Assembly: GCA_016218365.1 (NCBI GenBank)
Contig: JACREF010000012.1
Location: forward strand, 1 to 64,000
DNA length: 64,000 bases
Direction: 5' to 3'
DNA from: Gammaproteobacteria bacterium
Lineage (GTDB): Bacteria; Pseudomonadota; Gammaproteobacteria; SZUA-140
Below are positions 1 through 8,742 of this stretch, piece by piece; the stretch's first letter is position 1, and each line of letters opens with the position of its first letter. The notes below the pieces were generated by a model. The model made no database searches, was not told the origin of the DNA, and saw only the letters and a program-made list of their open reading frames with translations. The position numbers were made by a program, and so were the translations under genes.

Positions 1-897
1 CGTTTCCGCGTCAACATCTTCAAGCAACGTGGCGAGATCGGCCTGGTCATCCGTAACATCAAGGTCGAGATCCCGAAGATCGAGGACCTCGGCCTGCCGC
101 CGGTGCTGACCAAGCTGATCATGTCCAAGCGCGGCCTGGTGCTGTTTGTCGGCGGCACCGGCTCCGGCAAATCGACCTCGCTGGCGGCATTGATCGATTA
201 CCGCAACACCAACAGCTCGGGCCATATCATCACCATCGAGGACCCGGTGGAATATGTCCATGCACACAAGAAATGCATCATCACGCAGCGCGAGGTCGGC
301 TCCGACACCAATTCCTGGGAAGAGGCACTGAAGAACACGCTGCGCCAGGCGCCCGATGTCATCCTGATCGGTGAGATCCGCGACCGCGAGACCATGGAAC
401 ATGCCTTGGCCTTTGCCGAGACCGGACACCTGGCGATCTCGACCTTGCACGCCAACAGCGCCAACCAGGCCTTTGACCGCATCATCAACTTCTTCCCCGA
501 AGAGCGCCACCAACAACTGCTGATGGATCTGTCGCTGAACGTGCGCGGCTTCGTGTCGCAACGCCTGATCCCGACGCTGGAGGGCAAACGCACCGCCGCG
601 ATCGAGATCCTGCTCGGCACCCCGATGGTCGCCGACCTGATCCTGAAGGGCGAGATCAGCCTGATCAAGGAGATCATGGAGAAGTCGGAAAACCAGGGCA
701 TGCAGACCTTCGACGGCGCGCTGTACAAGCTGTACAAGGCCGGCAAGATCTCCTATGAAGAGGCCATCCGCAACGCCGACTCGCAGAACAACCTGCGGCT
801 GCGCATCAGCCTCGAGGAAAAAGGCGCCGATGGCGCCACGGCCAGCGGTGTCAAGTTGTCACTGGCCGACAAGGGCGACGAAACGCCGGCGGGCTGA
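1..897 (+). CDS. pilU: Type IV pilus twitching ATPase PilU (5' truncated by window)
   Basis: The reading frame is open from base 1, so the N-terminus lies outside the window; the stop is TGA at 895-897. The visible part has the Walker A motif GGTGSGKST, the Asp-box region (TIEDPVEY), Walker B (VILIGEIRD) and the His box (STLHANSA) of PilT/PilU secretion ATPases. The GGTGSGKSTS form and the charged C-terminal tail after the LRLRISLEE stretch favour PilU over PilT. PilU is a cytoplasmic hexameric ATPase that helps PilT retract type IV pili. The gene is followed by a small repeat element and a convergent fic gene; pilT would be expected just upstream, outside the window. Confidence 0.9.
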   Translation, partial: RFRVNIFKQRGEIGLVIRNIKVEIPKIEDLGLPPVLTKLIMSKRGLVLFVGGTGSGKSTSLAALIDYRNTNSSGHIITIEDPVEYVHAHKKCIITQREVGSDTNSWEEALKNTLRQAPDVILIGEIRDRETMEHALAFAETGHLAISTLHANSANQAFDRIINFFPEERHQQLLMDLSLNVRGFVSQRLIPTLEGKRTAAIEILLGTPMVADLILKGEISLIKEIMEKSENQGMQTFDGALYKLYKAGKISYEEAIRNADSQNNLRLRISLEEKGADGATASGVKLSLADKGDETPAG

Positions 898-918
898 AAG
901 TACCAGAAGTCAACTCCT

Positions 919-1055
919 TTAGGGAGTCTCTGATTAATTCGAATTGTCGTCATGCCCGCGGAAGCGGGCATCCATAAACACCTGTAATACCTGGATTCCC
1001 GCTTTCGCGGGAATGACCGCCGTGGTAGTTTCTGAATTAATCAGAGGTTCCTTAG
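919..1055. mobile_element. Small inverted-repeat element (MITE-like) with two internal hairpins
   Basis: About 137 bp is bounded by imperfect 22-bp inverted repeats (919-940 and 1034-1055, 18 of 22 positions matching, sharing the core CTCTGATTAATTC). Inside are two stem-loops: ATGCCCGC/GCGGGCAT at 952-971 and ATTCCCGC/GCGGGAAT at 995-1014, each with a 4-base loop. It contains no credible gene. It sits between the convergent 3' ends of pilU and fic, a typical neutral landing site. It may be a non-autonomous transposon remnant or a REP-like repeat; no transposase is in the window to assign it to a family. Confidence 0.6.
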
Positions 1056-1066
1056 CCCTTCCTGGT

Positions 1067-2251
1067 CTATTCATCCTCTTCTGGGACTGTGTAACATCCC
1101 GGCCAGACACGGTTATGCTTGTCGACAATCACCAGTTCCATTTCACGCAGCCGGCTCAGATCACGCTGCCGGGTCTTGTCGGTTCGTCTGGTGTACATCG
1201 CGTTATACCACGGTGTCTTGCGTAATTCGGCAAGCCGGATCGGTGTCCCGGCAGAGAGCAGAAAGCTCAAAATGGCATATTGCCGGGCATTGATCTTCCG
1301 TTCATCATGCGCACGTTTGACGTTACTCTCGAACACCAGCAACGTAATCAGACTGTTTACCCGGTCATGGAGCTTGTTGATACCAGCCAGCATTCCTTGC
1401 AGGAAAAATTGCACAAAGGGGGTATTAGGAAACGCCACCTTCTTTTCCGCCTGTTTTCTGCAGACATTGAACAGCGTGAAATACTCGTCGATGTGATCAA
1501 AGTAATAGCGGGCCTGTGCAAAGGGCGCGTAGTGAAAGCCCTCGCGCTGCAACAAAATGGCCTCCAGCACCCGCCCGACACGACCATTACCATCCCAGAA
1601 CGGATGGGTCAGTTCAAAATATAAATGCACCAGCGGCGCACGAATCAGTACCGGTATATTCTGTTCCTGCAGTGCCTGATGCCATAACACGAGCGCCTCA
1701 AGCAACTGCCTGATGTCATGACCATACTGTGGTGGCTTATAACGGCCGCCATGCGCGGCGTCGCCGACAAACGTGACAATTCCTTCCGGGTTGTCACGCA
1801 CTATACCTGGCCGGTTATAGGGATGCGGAAGCTGATCGGTAATGATTGCATGCACGCGGCAGATGAAGCCAAGATCCAGCCGCCAGTCCTTTGCGACCAC
1901 CGCCACACGTGCAAAATCATAAGCGGCCTTGAGATTGAGCGCACGCCGTTGCTCGATATCTCTGACCTTGGTGGGCTCAAGCGCCAGCGCCTGCTCGGTC
2001 TCCTGCTCGCTAAGCGTGCCCCCTTCGATGCTGTTGGTGCCGAAGATGCTGCTGACGACGACCTCTTTTTCGAGACGATTGGCAACCTGAGACCAAGGGG
2101 AGACTCGGAAACGGGCCTGGGCATCACCCACCCTGAGCACTAATGACTCCAGCTCTGGCCTGGCCACCCCAATCTGGAAGGTAAACGGTCCAAAACGCGC
2201 GCTATCTACGCGCAGCAGCCCTGTTTCCTTGAGATTGTTGTCGGGAGTCAT
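1067..2251 (-). CDS. Fic family protein (putative AMP transferase, class II autoinhibited)
   Basis: The 394-aa protein carries the complete Fic catalytic motif HPFWDGNGRVGR at residues 216-227, including the catalytic His and the phosphate-binding GNGR. At residues 72-77 it has TNSIEG, matching the (S/T)xxxE(G/N) inhibitory-helix motif; its N-terminal position places it in class II, where the Glu blocks productive ATP binding. The N-terminal extension and the C-terminal winged-helix-like region (around 330-394) fit the common Fic/DUF4172-type layout. Fic enzymes mostly transfer AMP to hydroxyl side chains of target proteins; the target here is unknown. No separate antitoxin lies next to it. 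The ATG at 2251 has only a weak ribosome site. Confidence 0.85.
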   Translation of the reverse strand: MTPDNNLKETGLLRVDSARFGPFTFQIGVARPELESLVLRVGDAQARFRVSPWSQVANRLEKEVVVSSIFGTNSIEGGTLSEQETEQALALEPTKVRDIEQRRALNLKAAYDFARVAVVAKDWRLDLGFICRVHAIITDQLPHPYNRPGIVRDNPEGIVTFVGDAAHGGRYKPPQYGHDIRQLLEALVLWHQALQEQNIPVLIRAPLVHLYFELTHPFWDGNGRVGRVLEAILLQREGFHYAPFAQARYYFDHIDEYFTLFNVCRKQAEKKVAFPNTPFVQFFLQGMLAGINKLHDRVNSLITLLVFESNVKRAHDERKINARQYAILSFLLSAGTPIRLAELRKTPWYNAMYTRRTDKTRQRDLSRLREMELVIVDKHNRVWPGCYTVPEEDE

Positions 2252-2493
2252 GTCTGCAAAAATGTCCGCTTGATTGAAATATATAATATATAAATATCAT
2301 AAAGATAATTATATGCAGCCCATATTTCCGTACTGAAAAATGTCCAGCCGGAATAATCTTACTCCTCCAACCTTGCAATGTCAGCCAGGGGGCGAAATAT
2401 TGGCTGTTTTACGATATCTATCTAATGGTTAAGCGAGAGTTGCTGCTCACCAGCCTGTTGCAGAGGCGGCCCATCACACCCCAGACAAGACCG

Positions 2494-3705
2494 TTACTCC
2501 GCCAACAGGCGTTCCAGATCGGTCAACACGGTGCTCTTATCAAACATCGCCACGGCACGCTGGCGCGCCTGCTGGCCCATCGCCGCCCGCAACGCCGGTT
2601 GCCCGGCCAGGTGGATGATCATATCGGCAAGCGCCCGCGCATCGCCGGGCGCCACGCACTCACCACACCCCTGCAGCAATGTCGCCACCTCGGTGTTGGC
2701 CGCGACCGTGGCAATCACCGGCCGGCCGCTGGCAAGCATCGCCGTCAGCTTGGATGGCATGACCAGATCGGCGGCACCGGCGCGCTGCGGCAACACATGG
2801 ATCGTGGCAAGGTTGAGCAGGCCGTTAAGATCATCATGCGGCTGCAATGGCAACCAGCGGATGTTGGACATGTGACGGGTCTGCTGCTGCAACCGGAGCC
2901 GCGCACTCCCCTCACCACAGAACACAAACATGAACTCCCGCTGCCGCTCCAGCACGGCCGCTGCGGCAATGACCGTTTCAAGCCCCTGCTTTTCCCCGAG
3001 GTTGCCGGAATACAGCACAATGATCGCTGCCTGCTCGATCCGCAGGCCTGCACGTAACGGACTTTGTTCAGCCAGGGGATGGATCACCTCGCAATCGACC
3101 CAGTTCGGCAACACGCGGCAGCGCGCCGGATCAAGGCCCTTGGCGTGGAGCCTTGCCCGCATGGCCTCTGATATCGTTGATACCTGATCGAAGCGCCTCA
3201 GCATCAGCCTCTCAAATCCGAGTGCCAGCCTTTTGAACAGGCCTGATCTGAGCAGGCCAAGCGAGAAGGCCGCGTCCACCTCAAAATCCTGGATATGCAG
3301 CATCGCCCTGGCGCCTGACAAACGGGCCGTCAGCCATGCCGCCGGGGCACAGAATAACGGCGGCGCTACCGTCATGACGACGTCAGGTTTCCACACTATT
3401 TGACGCACCATGACAGGCAGGGCGCTGAGTGCAAAACTGGCCAGGTGCAGGATGCGCGTCAGGCCGCGCGGCCGCGCCGGCACCCACACCGGGCAGCGCC
3501 ACACCGTCAGGTTGTGCAGGGATTGTTTCCGGTAGCGCCAGGCTGAATACCCGTCCTGGACCTGCCACTGCGGGTAATAGGGTGGCGCGGTGACCACGCG
3601 CACCTGATGACCATGCCCGGCCAGCCACTGCGCCATCTCGCCGGTATATTTACCGATACCGGTCAATTCCGGCGAGAAATTGATGCCCTGGATCAGGATA
3701 CGCAA
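2494..3705 (-). CDS. GT4-type glycosyltransferase, WcaI-like
   Basis: The 403-aa protein begins MRILIQGINFSPELTGIGKY, the N-terminal pattern of the WcaI group (colanic acid-type glycosyltransferases). It has the GT-B fold with a C-terminal nucleotide-sugar region around residues 210-360 (LYSGNLGEKQGLETVI, then VMPSKLTAMLASGRPVIA). It probably transfers a sugar to a growing lipid-linked polysaccharide at the cytoplasmic face of the inner membrane. It is the last gene of a five-gene minus-strand set starting at 6941; 9 bp separate it from the upstream FkbM gene. Donor and acceptor cannot be read from sequence. Base composition is closer to the GC-rich backbone than that of the genes beyond 7000. 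Confidence 0.85.
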   Translation of the reverse strand: MRILIQGINFSPELTGIGKYTGEMAQWLAGHGHQVRVVTAPPYYPQWQVQDGYSAWRYRKQSLHNLTVWRCPVWVPARPRGLTRILHLASFALSALPVMVRQIVWKPDVVMTVAPPLFCAPAAWLTARLSGARAMLHIQDFEVDAAFSLGLLRSGLFKRLALGFERLMLRRFDQVSTISEAMRARLHAKGLDPARCRVLPNWVDCEVIHPLAEQSPLRAGLRIEQAAIIVLYSGNLGEKQGLETVIAAAAVLERQREFMFVFCGEGSARLRLQQQTRHMSNIRWLPLQPHDDLNGLLNLATIHVLPQRAGAADLVMPSKLTAMLASGRPVIATVAANTEVATLLQGCGECVAPGDARALADMIIHLAGQPALRAAMGQQARQRAVAMFDKSTVLTDLERLLAE

Positions 3706-3714
3706 GCCATGCCC

Positions 3715-4458
3715 TTAGCGATTCGCCGGCTGGCGGACAAACAGCGCGTCCATCTGCAACACCTCGCCGGTCTGCGGGGACTTGAGCCAGTCCAGCGGGC
3801 GTTGAAATTCGAAGCCGAACTGCCTCATGAATTCAATCAGCTCCATGAACAGCATTTCGCCCTGGTACAAAGGCTTCAACGACGCCTCCACTATAATATA
3901 GTCGACCTGCTGCAGTGTCTGGCGTCCCCCGGCCAACACCTGCCGCTCAAAACCTTGCACATCCAGCTTCAGCAGACAGGGGTGCGACAGGGTCAGCGCC
4001 GCTGTCTGTTCGTCCAGCGTCGACACCCTGATGGATTCGATACCTTCCTCTTGCGCATCCGGGAAGGCATGCAGATGCTGCTGCGTCATCGGCAGCAATG
4101 AACTGGAATGCCGGTGCCGATTGACATGCATCGCGGCCTGTCCCTCCACCTCGCCGAGCGCCAGCGCAATCACGGTGACATTAGCAAGCTGCGCGGTATT
4201 GCTGCGCAGCGCCGCAATACAGTCCGGCACCGGCTCAAAGGAATAGATCCTGGCCTGCGGATAAAACCGGGCCGCCGCCACCGCAAACTGGCCAACATTG
4301 GCACCGACATCCAGTATCGTCACCGGCCGGATGCCCTGGCACGCCAGATCCCTGACCATGAAATAGGAGGTCAGCGAGAACTTGGGCCAGGTCAGCAGGG
4401 CATGGAGCGCCCGCCAGTCACTGAGCACTCTCAAGATTGCATGGAGCTTGTTATACAT
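3715..4458 (-). CDS. FkbM family SAM-dependent methyltransferase
   Basis: The 247-aa protein has the Rossmann-type SAM-binding motif ILDVGANVGQFAVAAARF near residues 48-65, then the acidic motif YSFEPVP and the LKLDVQGFE block characteristic of the FkbM family. These enzymes O-methylate sugars or polyketides; inside a polysaccharide cluster a sugar hydroxyl is the likely target. It is cytoplasmic, with no signal peptide or membrane segment. It lies between the WcaI-like transferase and a second, longer FkbM gene, separated from the latter by 46 bp. The exact substrate is unknown. Confidence 0.8.
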   Translation of the reverse strand: MYNKLHAILRVLSDWRALHALLTWPKFSLTSYFMVRDLACQGIRPVTILDVGANVGQFAVAAARFYPQARIYSFEPVPDCIAALRSNTAQLANVTVIALALGEVEGQAAMHVNRHRHSSSLLPMTQQHLHAFPDAQEEGIESIRVSTLDEQTAALTLSHPCLLKLDVQGFERQVLAGGRQTLQQVDYIIVEASLKPLYQGEMLFMELIEFMRQFGFEFQRPLDWLKSPQTGEVLQMDALFVRQPANR

Positions 4459-4504
4459 AGCACGCGGCCATTATTGATTACCTGTCCACCGGGACGGTCT
4501 GCCC

Positions 4505-5335
4505 TTATTTCTTGATAAAAAACACATTGAAGATACTGTCGATGTCGCTGGGTGTAAACGGCGCAAGCTCGCCGTTATTCAGCGCATAATGGGGCCGGTA
4601 GCCATAGTTACCCATCAGCTGGATCACCTGGTCCACCGAGGCGCCGTATCTGGACAGAAAATGGTTGACCAGCTCCACCATGATTATTCGGGGCGCCGTG
4701 GCGCTGTCACCCAGCAGATGGGCGGCGCCTTCCAGTACCCGCTGCTCCGCACCTTCCACATCTATTTTGATGACATCGACGCGGGTCAGGCGGTTTTTTT
4801 CGGTAAACGAATCAACGGTAGTGCATTCAATTGCGGCAGCATTCTGCTCCAGCCCCCTGGTGGAGATGTGGGCGTATGCACCATCCTGCTCGGGAATGGT
4901 CAGCGCAATGGTGCCGCTGACATTTGACACCGCCTGCTGGATGACCGAAATATTATCGAGCCCGTTGATCTCTGCCGCGAGCGCGATGACCTGGGCATTT
5001 CGTTGCATCGGCTCAAACGTGTATACATGGCCTTGTCTGCCACAGAACCGGGCGAGATTCAGGCTGTAGTAGCCGATATTTCCCCCTATATCGAGGCACA
5101 TATCCCCCGCCGTGACATAGCGCCTGAATGCCGCCGTTTCGGCCATTTCGTATGATCTGGTCAGAAGCAGCTTCTTTCCGATATCCTCATTCGCCCACAC
5201 GATGTATTTGTTATCACCGATATTGACCTGTTTGATATCTTCCCGGCTGCGGTAGGAATTTTTAATATAGCGGTAGACCGCTCGCAACGGTCTCATCCAG
5301 ATCGGTATTGCCTTGTCTACGACCGTCTTTTTCAT
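4505..5335 (-). CDS. FkbM family SAM-dependent methyltransferase (second copy)
   Basis: The 276-aa protein shows the SAM motif CLDIGGNIGYYSLNLARF near residues 97-114, VYTFEPMQRN as the ribose-binding acidic loop, and VIKIDVEGAEQRVL, the FkbM hallmark. A basic N-terminal stretch of about 60 residues precedes the domain. It overlaps the upstream glycosyltransferase by 4 bp (5332-5335), which indicates translational coupling. It is clearly diverged from the 3715-4458 gene, so it is not a recent duplicate and probably methylates a different position. The predicted role is O-methylation of the surface polysaccharide or its precursor. Confidence 0.8.
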   Translation of the reverse strand: MKKTVVDKAIPIWMRPLRAVYRYIKNSYRSREDIKQVNIGDNKYIVWANEDIGKKLLLTRSYEMAETAAFRRYVTAGDMCLDIGGNIGYYSLNLARFCGRQGHVYTFEPMQRNAQVIALAAEINGLDNISVIQQAVSNVSGTIALTIPEQDGAYAHISTRGLEQNAAAIECTTVDSFTEKNRLTRVDVIKIDVEGAEQRVLEGAAHLLGDSATAPRIIMVELVNHFLSRYGASVDQVIQLMGNYGYRPHYALNNGELAPFTPSDIDSIFNVFFIKK

Positions 5336-6180
5336 AAAATTGAGTTGCGGTGCCGTGTTTCAAATATTTTCATATTTATAAATGAATGGTAGTAGGCAAG
5401 CACCAAGGCGTAATACAGTCCCGCCTTGCCATCCAATATGCCCAGTTTCAGGATATAGGAATAACAAAACATTGCCGCGCCGCGACATGGCAACCGGTCA
5501 CCCACACGCTGCATCAGCAAACGGAGCGGTGACAGCGCCGCCTGCTCGCCATGGCGCAGAGTGCCCTTGATGCGCAACGCGGCCTCCCAGTCCGAATATT
5601 TGTTCAGCTTGTTGATAAAATGATACAACGGGTCCTGGTCATTGTGCAGCATCCTGTTTTTCAGGACACCGGCCTTGCCCGCCAGCTTGGGCTGATAATG
5701 GCCCTCGACCTCCCACATATTGGCCACATCAAGGTCATCGTAATCAAGGAACCGCCCCTGGTGGCGATTGAACAATACAAGTTTATAAATACGATGACCG
5801 TGTTTTAAGGTCTTGCCGAGAAATGCGTAATCATACGATACAAAGAATCCTGTTTCAGCCGGGGCCGGGATCAGTCGCGCACGGATTTCATCGACCAGCC
5901 CCGGATACAGTTCTTCATCCGCATCCAGGTATAACACCCAGTCATAACTGAACGGCAGATTCTCCAGGCACCATTGCTTCTTCTTCGGGTACTTGCCATT
6001 CCAGGTAAAATTGACCACGCTGGCGCCCGTCGCCTCCGCGATCTTGCAGGTGTCATCGCTGCTGTTGGAATCAACGACGAATACCTCGGCAAAGTCCGAC
6101 ACCGAGCGCAGGCACTTGGCGATATTGCGCTGCTCGTTCTTCGTCATGATGATGACGGATACCGGAATCGTGTTGTTCAT
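5332..6180 (-). CDS. GT2 family glycosyltransferase (WaaE/KdtX-like)
   Basis: The 282-aa GT-A enzyme has VSVIIMTKNEQRNIAKCLRS at the N-terminus, VVDSNSSDDT as the nucleotide-binding loop and LYLDADEEL carrying the DxD metal-binding motif near residue 90. The overall pattern, including the KKKQWCLEN segment before the DxD, resembles the WaaE/KdtX group of beta-1,4-glucosyltransferase-like proteins. The C-terminal hydrophobic segment may associate with the membrane. Both ends overlap neighbours by 4 bp (5332-5335 and 6177-6180), so it is part of a tightly coupled operon. It probably adds one residue to the repeat unit or lipid-linked core; linkage is not predictable. Confidence 0.82.
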   Translation of the reverse strand: MNNTIPVSVIIMTKNEQRNIAKCLRSVSDFAEVFVVDSNSSDDTCKIAEATGASVVNFTWNGKYPKKKQWCLENLPFSYDWVLYLDADEELYPGLVDEIRARLIPAPAETGFFVSYDYAFLGKTLKHGHRIYKLVLFNRHQGRFLDYDDLDVANMWEVEGHYQPKLAGKAGVLKNRMLHNDQDPLYHFINKLNKYSDWEAALRIKGTLRHGEQAALSPLRLLMQRVGDRLPCRGAAMFCYSYILKLGILDGKAGLYYALVLAYYHSFINMKIFETRHRNSIL

Positions 6181-6941
6181 GAAAAGCGCAGTCTCTTATA
6201 TATAACCGGGAGCCGGGTCTTCATTACATGGGCCACGCCGTGTATCACCCTGATAACAAGACGCCCCGGATACGGAATCCCGAGCACATCCCTGCGGATG
6301 CGCCATTGATCATCCGCCCCCTGCGCCACCGTCCGTGACGACAAGCCCCCTTGCTGAAAGATACACACCGCACGATCAATCCTTGCGATGCTGCGGCTCG
6401 CCTTCAGCACCTCGGCGGTGAAGGCATAATCCGCGCCGATCGGATATTCCAGCCGGTATCGAATCTCGCCAATCGCTGACCGTTTATACAACATTGCCTG
6501 ATGGTGGGTAAACATGCCATACCATATATGCTTGTGTGATCGCGCCTTCTTGACCAGCAATTGCCCGCCCTGCGTCAGCTCCTGGGCATCACCGTAGATA
6601 AAATCCGCTCTGCCCGCATCGACAATCATTTCACTCAGGGCCTGTAACGTGCTGTTATCGGCCAGCCGGTCCCCGGCATTGAGAAACAGCAGGTACTCGC
6701 CGCTGGCCAGCTCAATCCCCTTGTTCATCGCATCATACAGGCCATCATCGGGCTGTGACAGCCAGCGTAATCGATCATCATTCAACTGCGAGAGGTATTC
6801 GGCGGTACCATCGCTGGAGCCACCATCTATCACGAGCCATTCATAATCAGCACACGATTGCCGGGCAATGCTCCGGCCGGTGTCGGCGACACCCTGCTTG
6901 TCATTCAGGCATACTGTTATGATAGAAAATAATATATTCAC
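6177..6941 (-). CDS. GT2 family glycosyltransferase (WcaE-like)
   Basis: The 254-aa protein begins MNILFSIITVCLNDK and has WLVIDGGSSDGTAEYL and FLNAGDRL, the pattern of the WcaE-like branch of GT2, in which the DxD is replaced by NAGD. It is the first gene of the five-gene minus-strand set (6941 down to 2494), so its promoter should lie in the AT-rich gap at 6942-7482. It overlaps the next gene by 4 bp. It likely transfers a hexose or deoxyhexose during polysaccharide assembly in the cytoplasm. Sugar specificity is unknown. Confidence 0.82.
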   Translation of the reverse strand: MNILFSIITVCLNDKQGVADTGRSIARQSCADYEWLVIDGGSSDGTAEYLSQLNDDRLRWLSQPDDGLYDAMNKGIELASGEYLLFLNAGDRLADNSTLQALSEMIVDAGRADFIYGDAQELTQGGQLLVKKARSHKHIWYGMFTHHQAMLYKRSAIGEIRYRLEYPIGADYAFTAEVLKASRSIARIDRAVCIFQQGGLSSRTVAQGADDQWRIRRDVLGIPYPGRLVIRVIHGVAHVMKTRLPVIYKRLRFS

Positions 6942-7482
6942 TTACTACTATCCTAACAATTAACTTATATAATTCAGGCAAAGCAAGGTGCGTTCAACAT
7001 CCAATCCCAGCTCAACCAGACTGAACAGAAGGACAAGCTGCGGTACCGGCTAAGCCCCGCCTTATGCCAAGAATGTGAAATACATATGTGATTTTACACG
7101 GAGCTGATCTAAGATCATAGATACCAAATTTGTGCCGCAATGCTAGCGGTAAATTATCAAGTGATATTACGGTGCTCATGAGCGTCTTAGATCCACGGCT
7201 AGCCGTGAGCTATGGACATAATAAGGCCTGAAGGACAACTGGAAATCATCAGACCAGAGGCGCATTAAGCACCGATGCCTATAGACTGCTATATGATCTT
7301 TTAATAATGGGCTATTCTTACTGCCATCCTTTGATTTATACTCCTTCCGAAATATATAATCTGTATCATTCGATATTGTGGCTTAAATTAATATTTGATC
7401 TTGCAGAATTGTTGCCTATTGTTACCTGAAACTCGTTGATTGACGTGATTCTCTGTATTTCATCGCGAGTAGAGGATGGATA
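6942..7482. other. Long AT-rich intergenic region between divergent gene sets
   Basis: No credible gene is seen in these 541 bp. The region separates the minus-strand glycosyltransferase set from the plus-strand gene at 7483, so it should hold both promoters, but no strong -35/-10 pair stands out. A perfect 14-bp palindrome, CACGGCTAGCCGTG, lies at 7194-7207 and could be an operator or hairpin. From here on the sequence is clearly more AT-rich than the flanking genes, which marks one edge of the low-GC part of the polysaccharide island. Confidence 0.5.
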
Positions 7483-8709
7483 TTGTCATACGGAATAATA
7501 ATGAGAGAAGCATCACAACATCACAATACCCTTAAAAGAATTTTGATTCTCCATAAAGAGGGTAATTTATTTAATAATCCTTCACTAAAATGTATTGTTG
7601 ATCTGCTGCTTTATCATGGTTGTGCCATCGATTATAGGTATTCTGCATCAGATATCACCATGCCTTATTATGAAGGCGTCCGTTATCTACCTTATGGACC
7701 ATGGTTACGGCGACTAAAATATGTCATCTTTGGTAATTATTATTTCAAGCCATTTGTTTTTTTGTCTGTCCTAACTGAGAAGATAGCTTACTACAAGAAT
7801 TATGATCTGATCATTGGCATCGATCGACTTGGACTTATCGAGGCAAGCGTCCTCAACAAAATCACTAGAGTACCTTATATATTTATCTCATTTGAAATTC
7901 TGTTTGAGGATGAAACATCTTCCCGATTCAAATTACTTGAAAAAGAAGCATCCCACAATGTCGCTATGTGGCTTGTCCAGGACCAGGTGCGCGCAGCGCA
8001 ACTTCAGCACGAAAACCTTCTTAATCTATCAAAACAGTTTTTGTTACCACTCGCATCAGCCGGGCTTGGTATGCCAGGAAATGATCGACTTCGTGACCGC
8101 CTAGGAATCCCTAAGGACAAAAAGGTGGCAATTGTCATTGGCTCAATATCAAAATGGGCGATGACAAGTCAAATATTAAAATGCGTTGCCGACTGGCCCG
8201 ATGAATGGGTTCTTATTATACACGCCCGCTACGGACAAACCCGTGAGATGTTATCTCGTGAGCTAGATAATTTCGAGAACTTACTTGATCATAAGATTTT
8301 TATTAGTAATGCGGCATCTGACATGGTCGATGATATGGGAAGTGTTTTTGCTGGAATCTCTGCGGGGCTGGCGCTATACCAACCAGAATATGGAAAGGAT
8401 AGCAATGGGCATTATCTAGGCATGAATCTACAGCACCTAGGACTGGCTTCTGGAAAAATCAGCACCTATTTGAGATATGGCATCCCTGTAATCATTAATG
8501 AGGTGGGCCTTTACGCTGATGAGGCTCGAAAATTCCGATTTGGTTGCGTTGTTGAGCGGCCAGAACAAATCAAAGACTGCTTGAATGAAATCAGGCATGA
8601 AGAATATCACCATGCTGCTGAGAATTACTATGCAAATAAGCTAGACTTCAATATCTATCGTGAAAATCTATGGTCACGCCTTCAATCGGTTGTTGACAAC
8701 ACCTATTGA
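7483..8709 (+). CDS. Putative glycosyltransferase-like protein, unassigned family
   Basis: This 408-aa protein is not confidently recognised. Features suggest a GT-B-like fold: an N-terminal RILILHKEGN strand-loop, a central VAIVIGSISKWAMTSQ segment after residue about 210 that resembles the start of a second Rossmann domain, and a C-terminal SGKISTYLRYGIPVIINEVG stretch similar to donor-binding regions of GT4-like enzymes. The longest start is TTG at 7483, supported by AGAGGA 6 bases upstream; an ATG at 7501 is the alternative. It is the only plus-strand gene of the island, is markedly AT-rich and converges on the methyltransferase at 8743, which suggests separate acquisition. Confidence 0.6.
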   Translation: MSYGIIMREASQHHNTLKRILILHKEGNLFNNPSLKCIVDLLLYHGCAIDYRYSASDITMPYYEGVRYLPYGPWLRRLKYVIFGNYYFKPFVFLSVLTEKIAYYKNYDLIIGIDRLGLIEASVLNKITRVPYIFISFEILFEDETSSRFKLLEKEASHNVAMWLVQDQVRAAQLQHENLLNLSKQFLLPLASAGLGMPGNDRLRDRLGIPKDKKVAIVIGSISKWAMTSQILKCVADWPDEWVLIIHARYGQTREMLSRELDNFENLLDHKIFISNAASDMVDDMGSVFAGISAGLALYQPEYGKDSNGHYLGMNLQHLGLASGKISTYLRYGIPVIINEVGLYADEARKFRFGCVVERPEQIKDCLNEIRHEEYHHAAENYYANKLDFNIYRENLWSRLQSVVDNTY

Positions 8710-8742
8710 ACAATAATCGAGTTCAGCAATGGCCGATAATTA

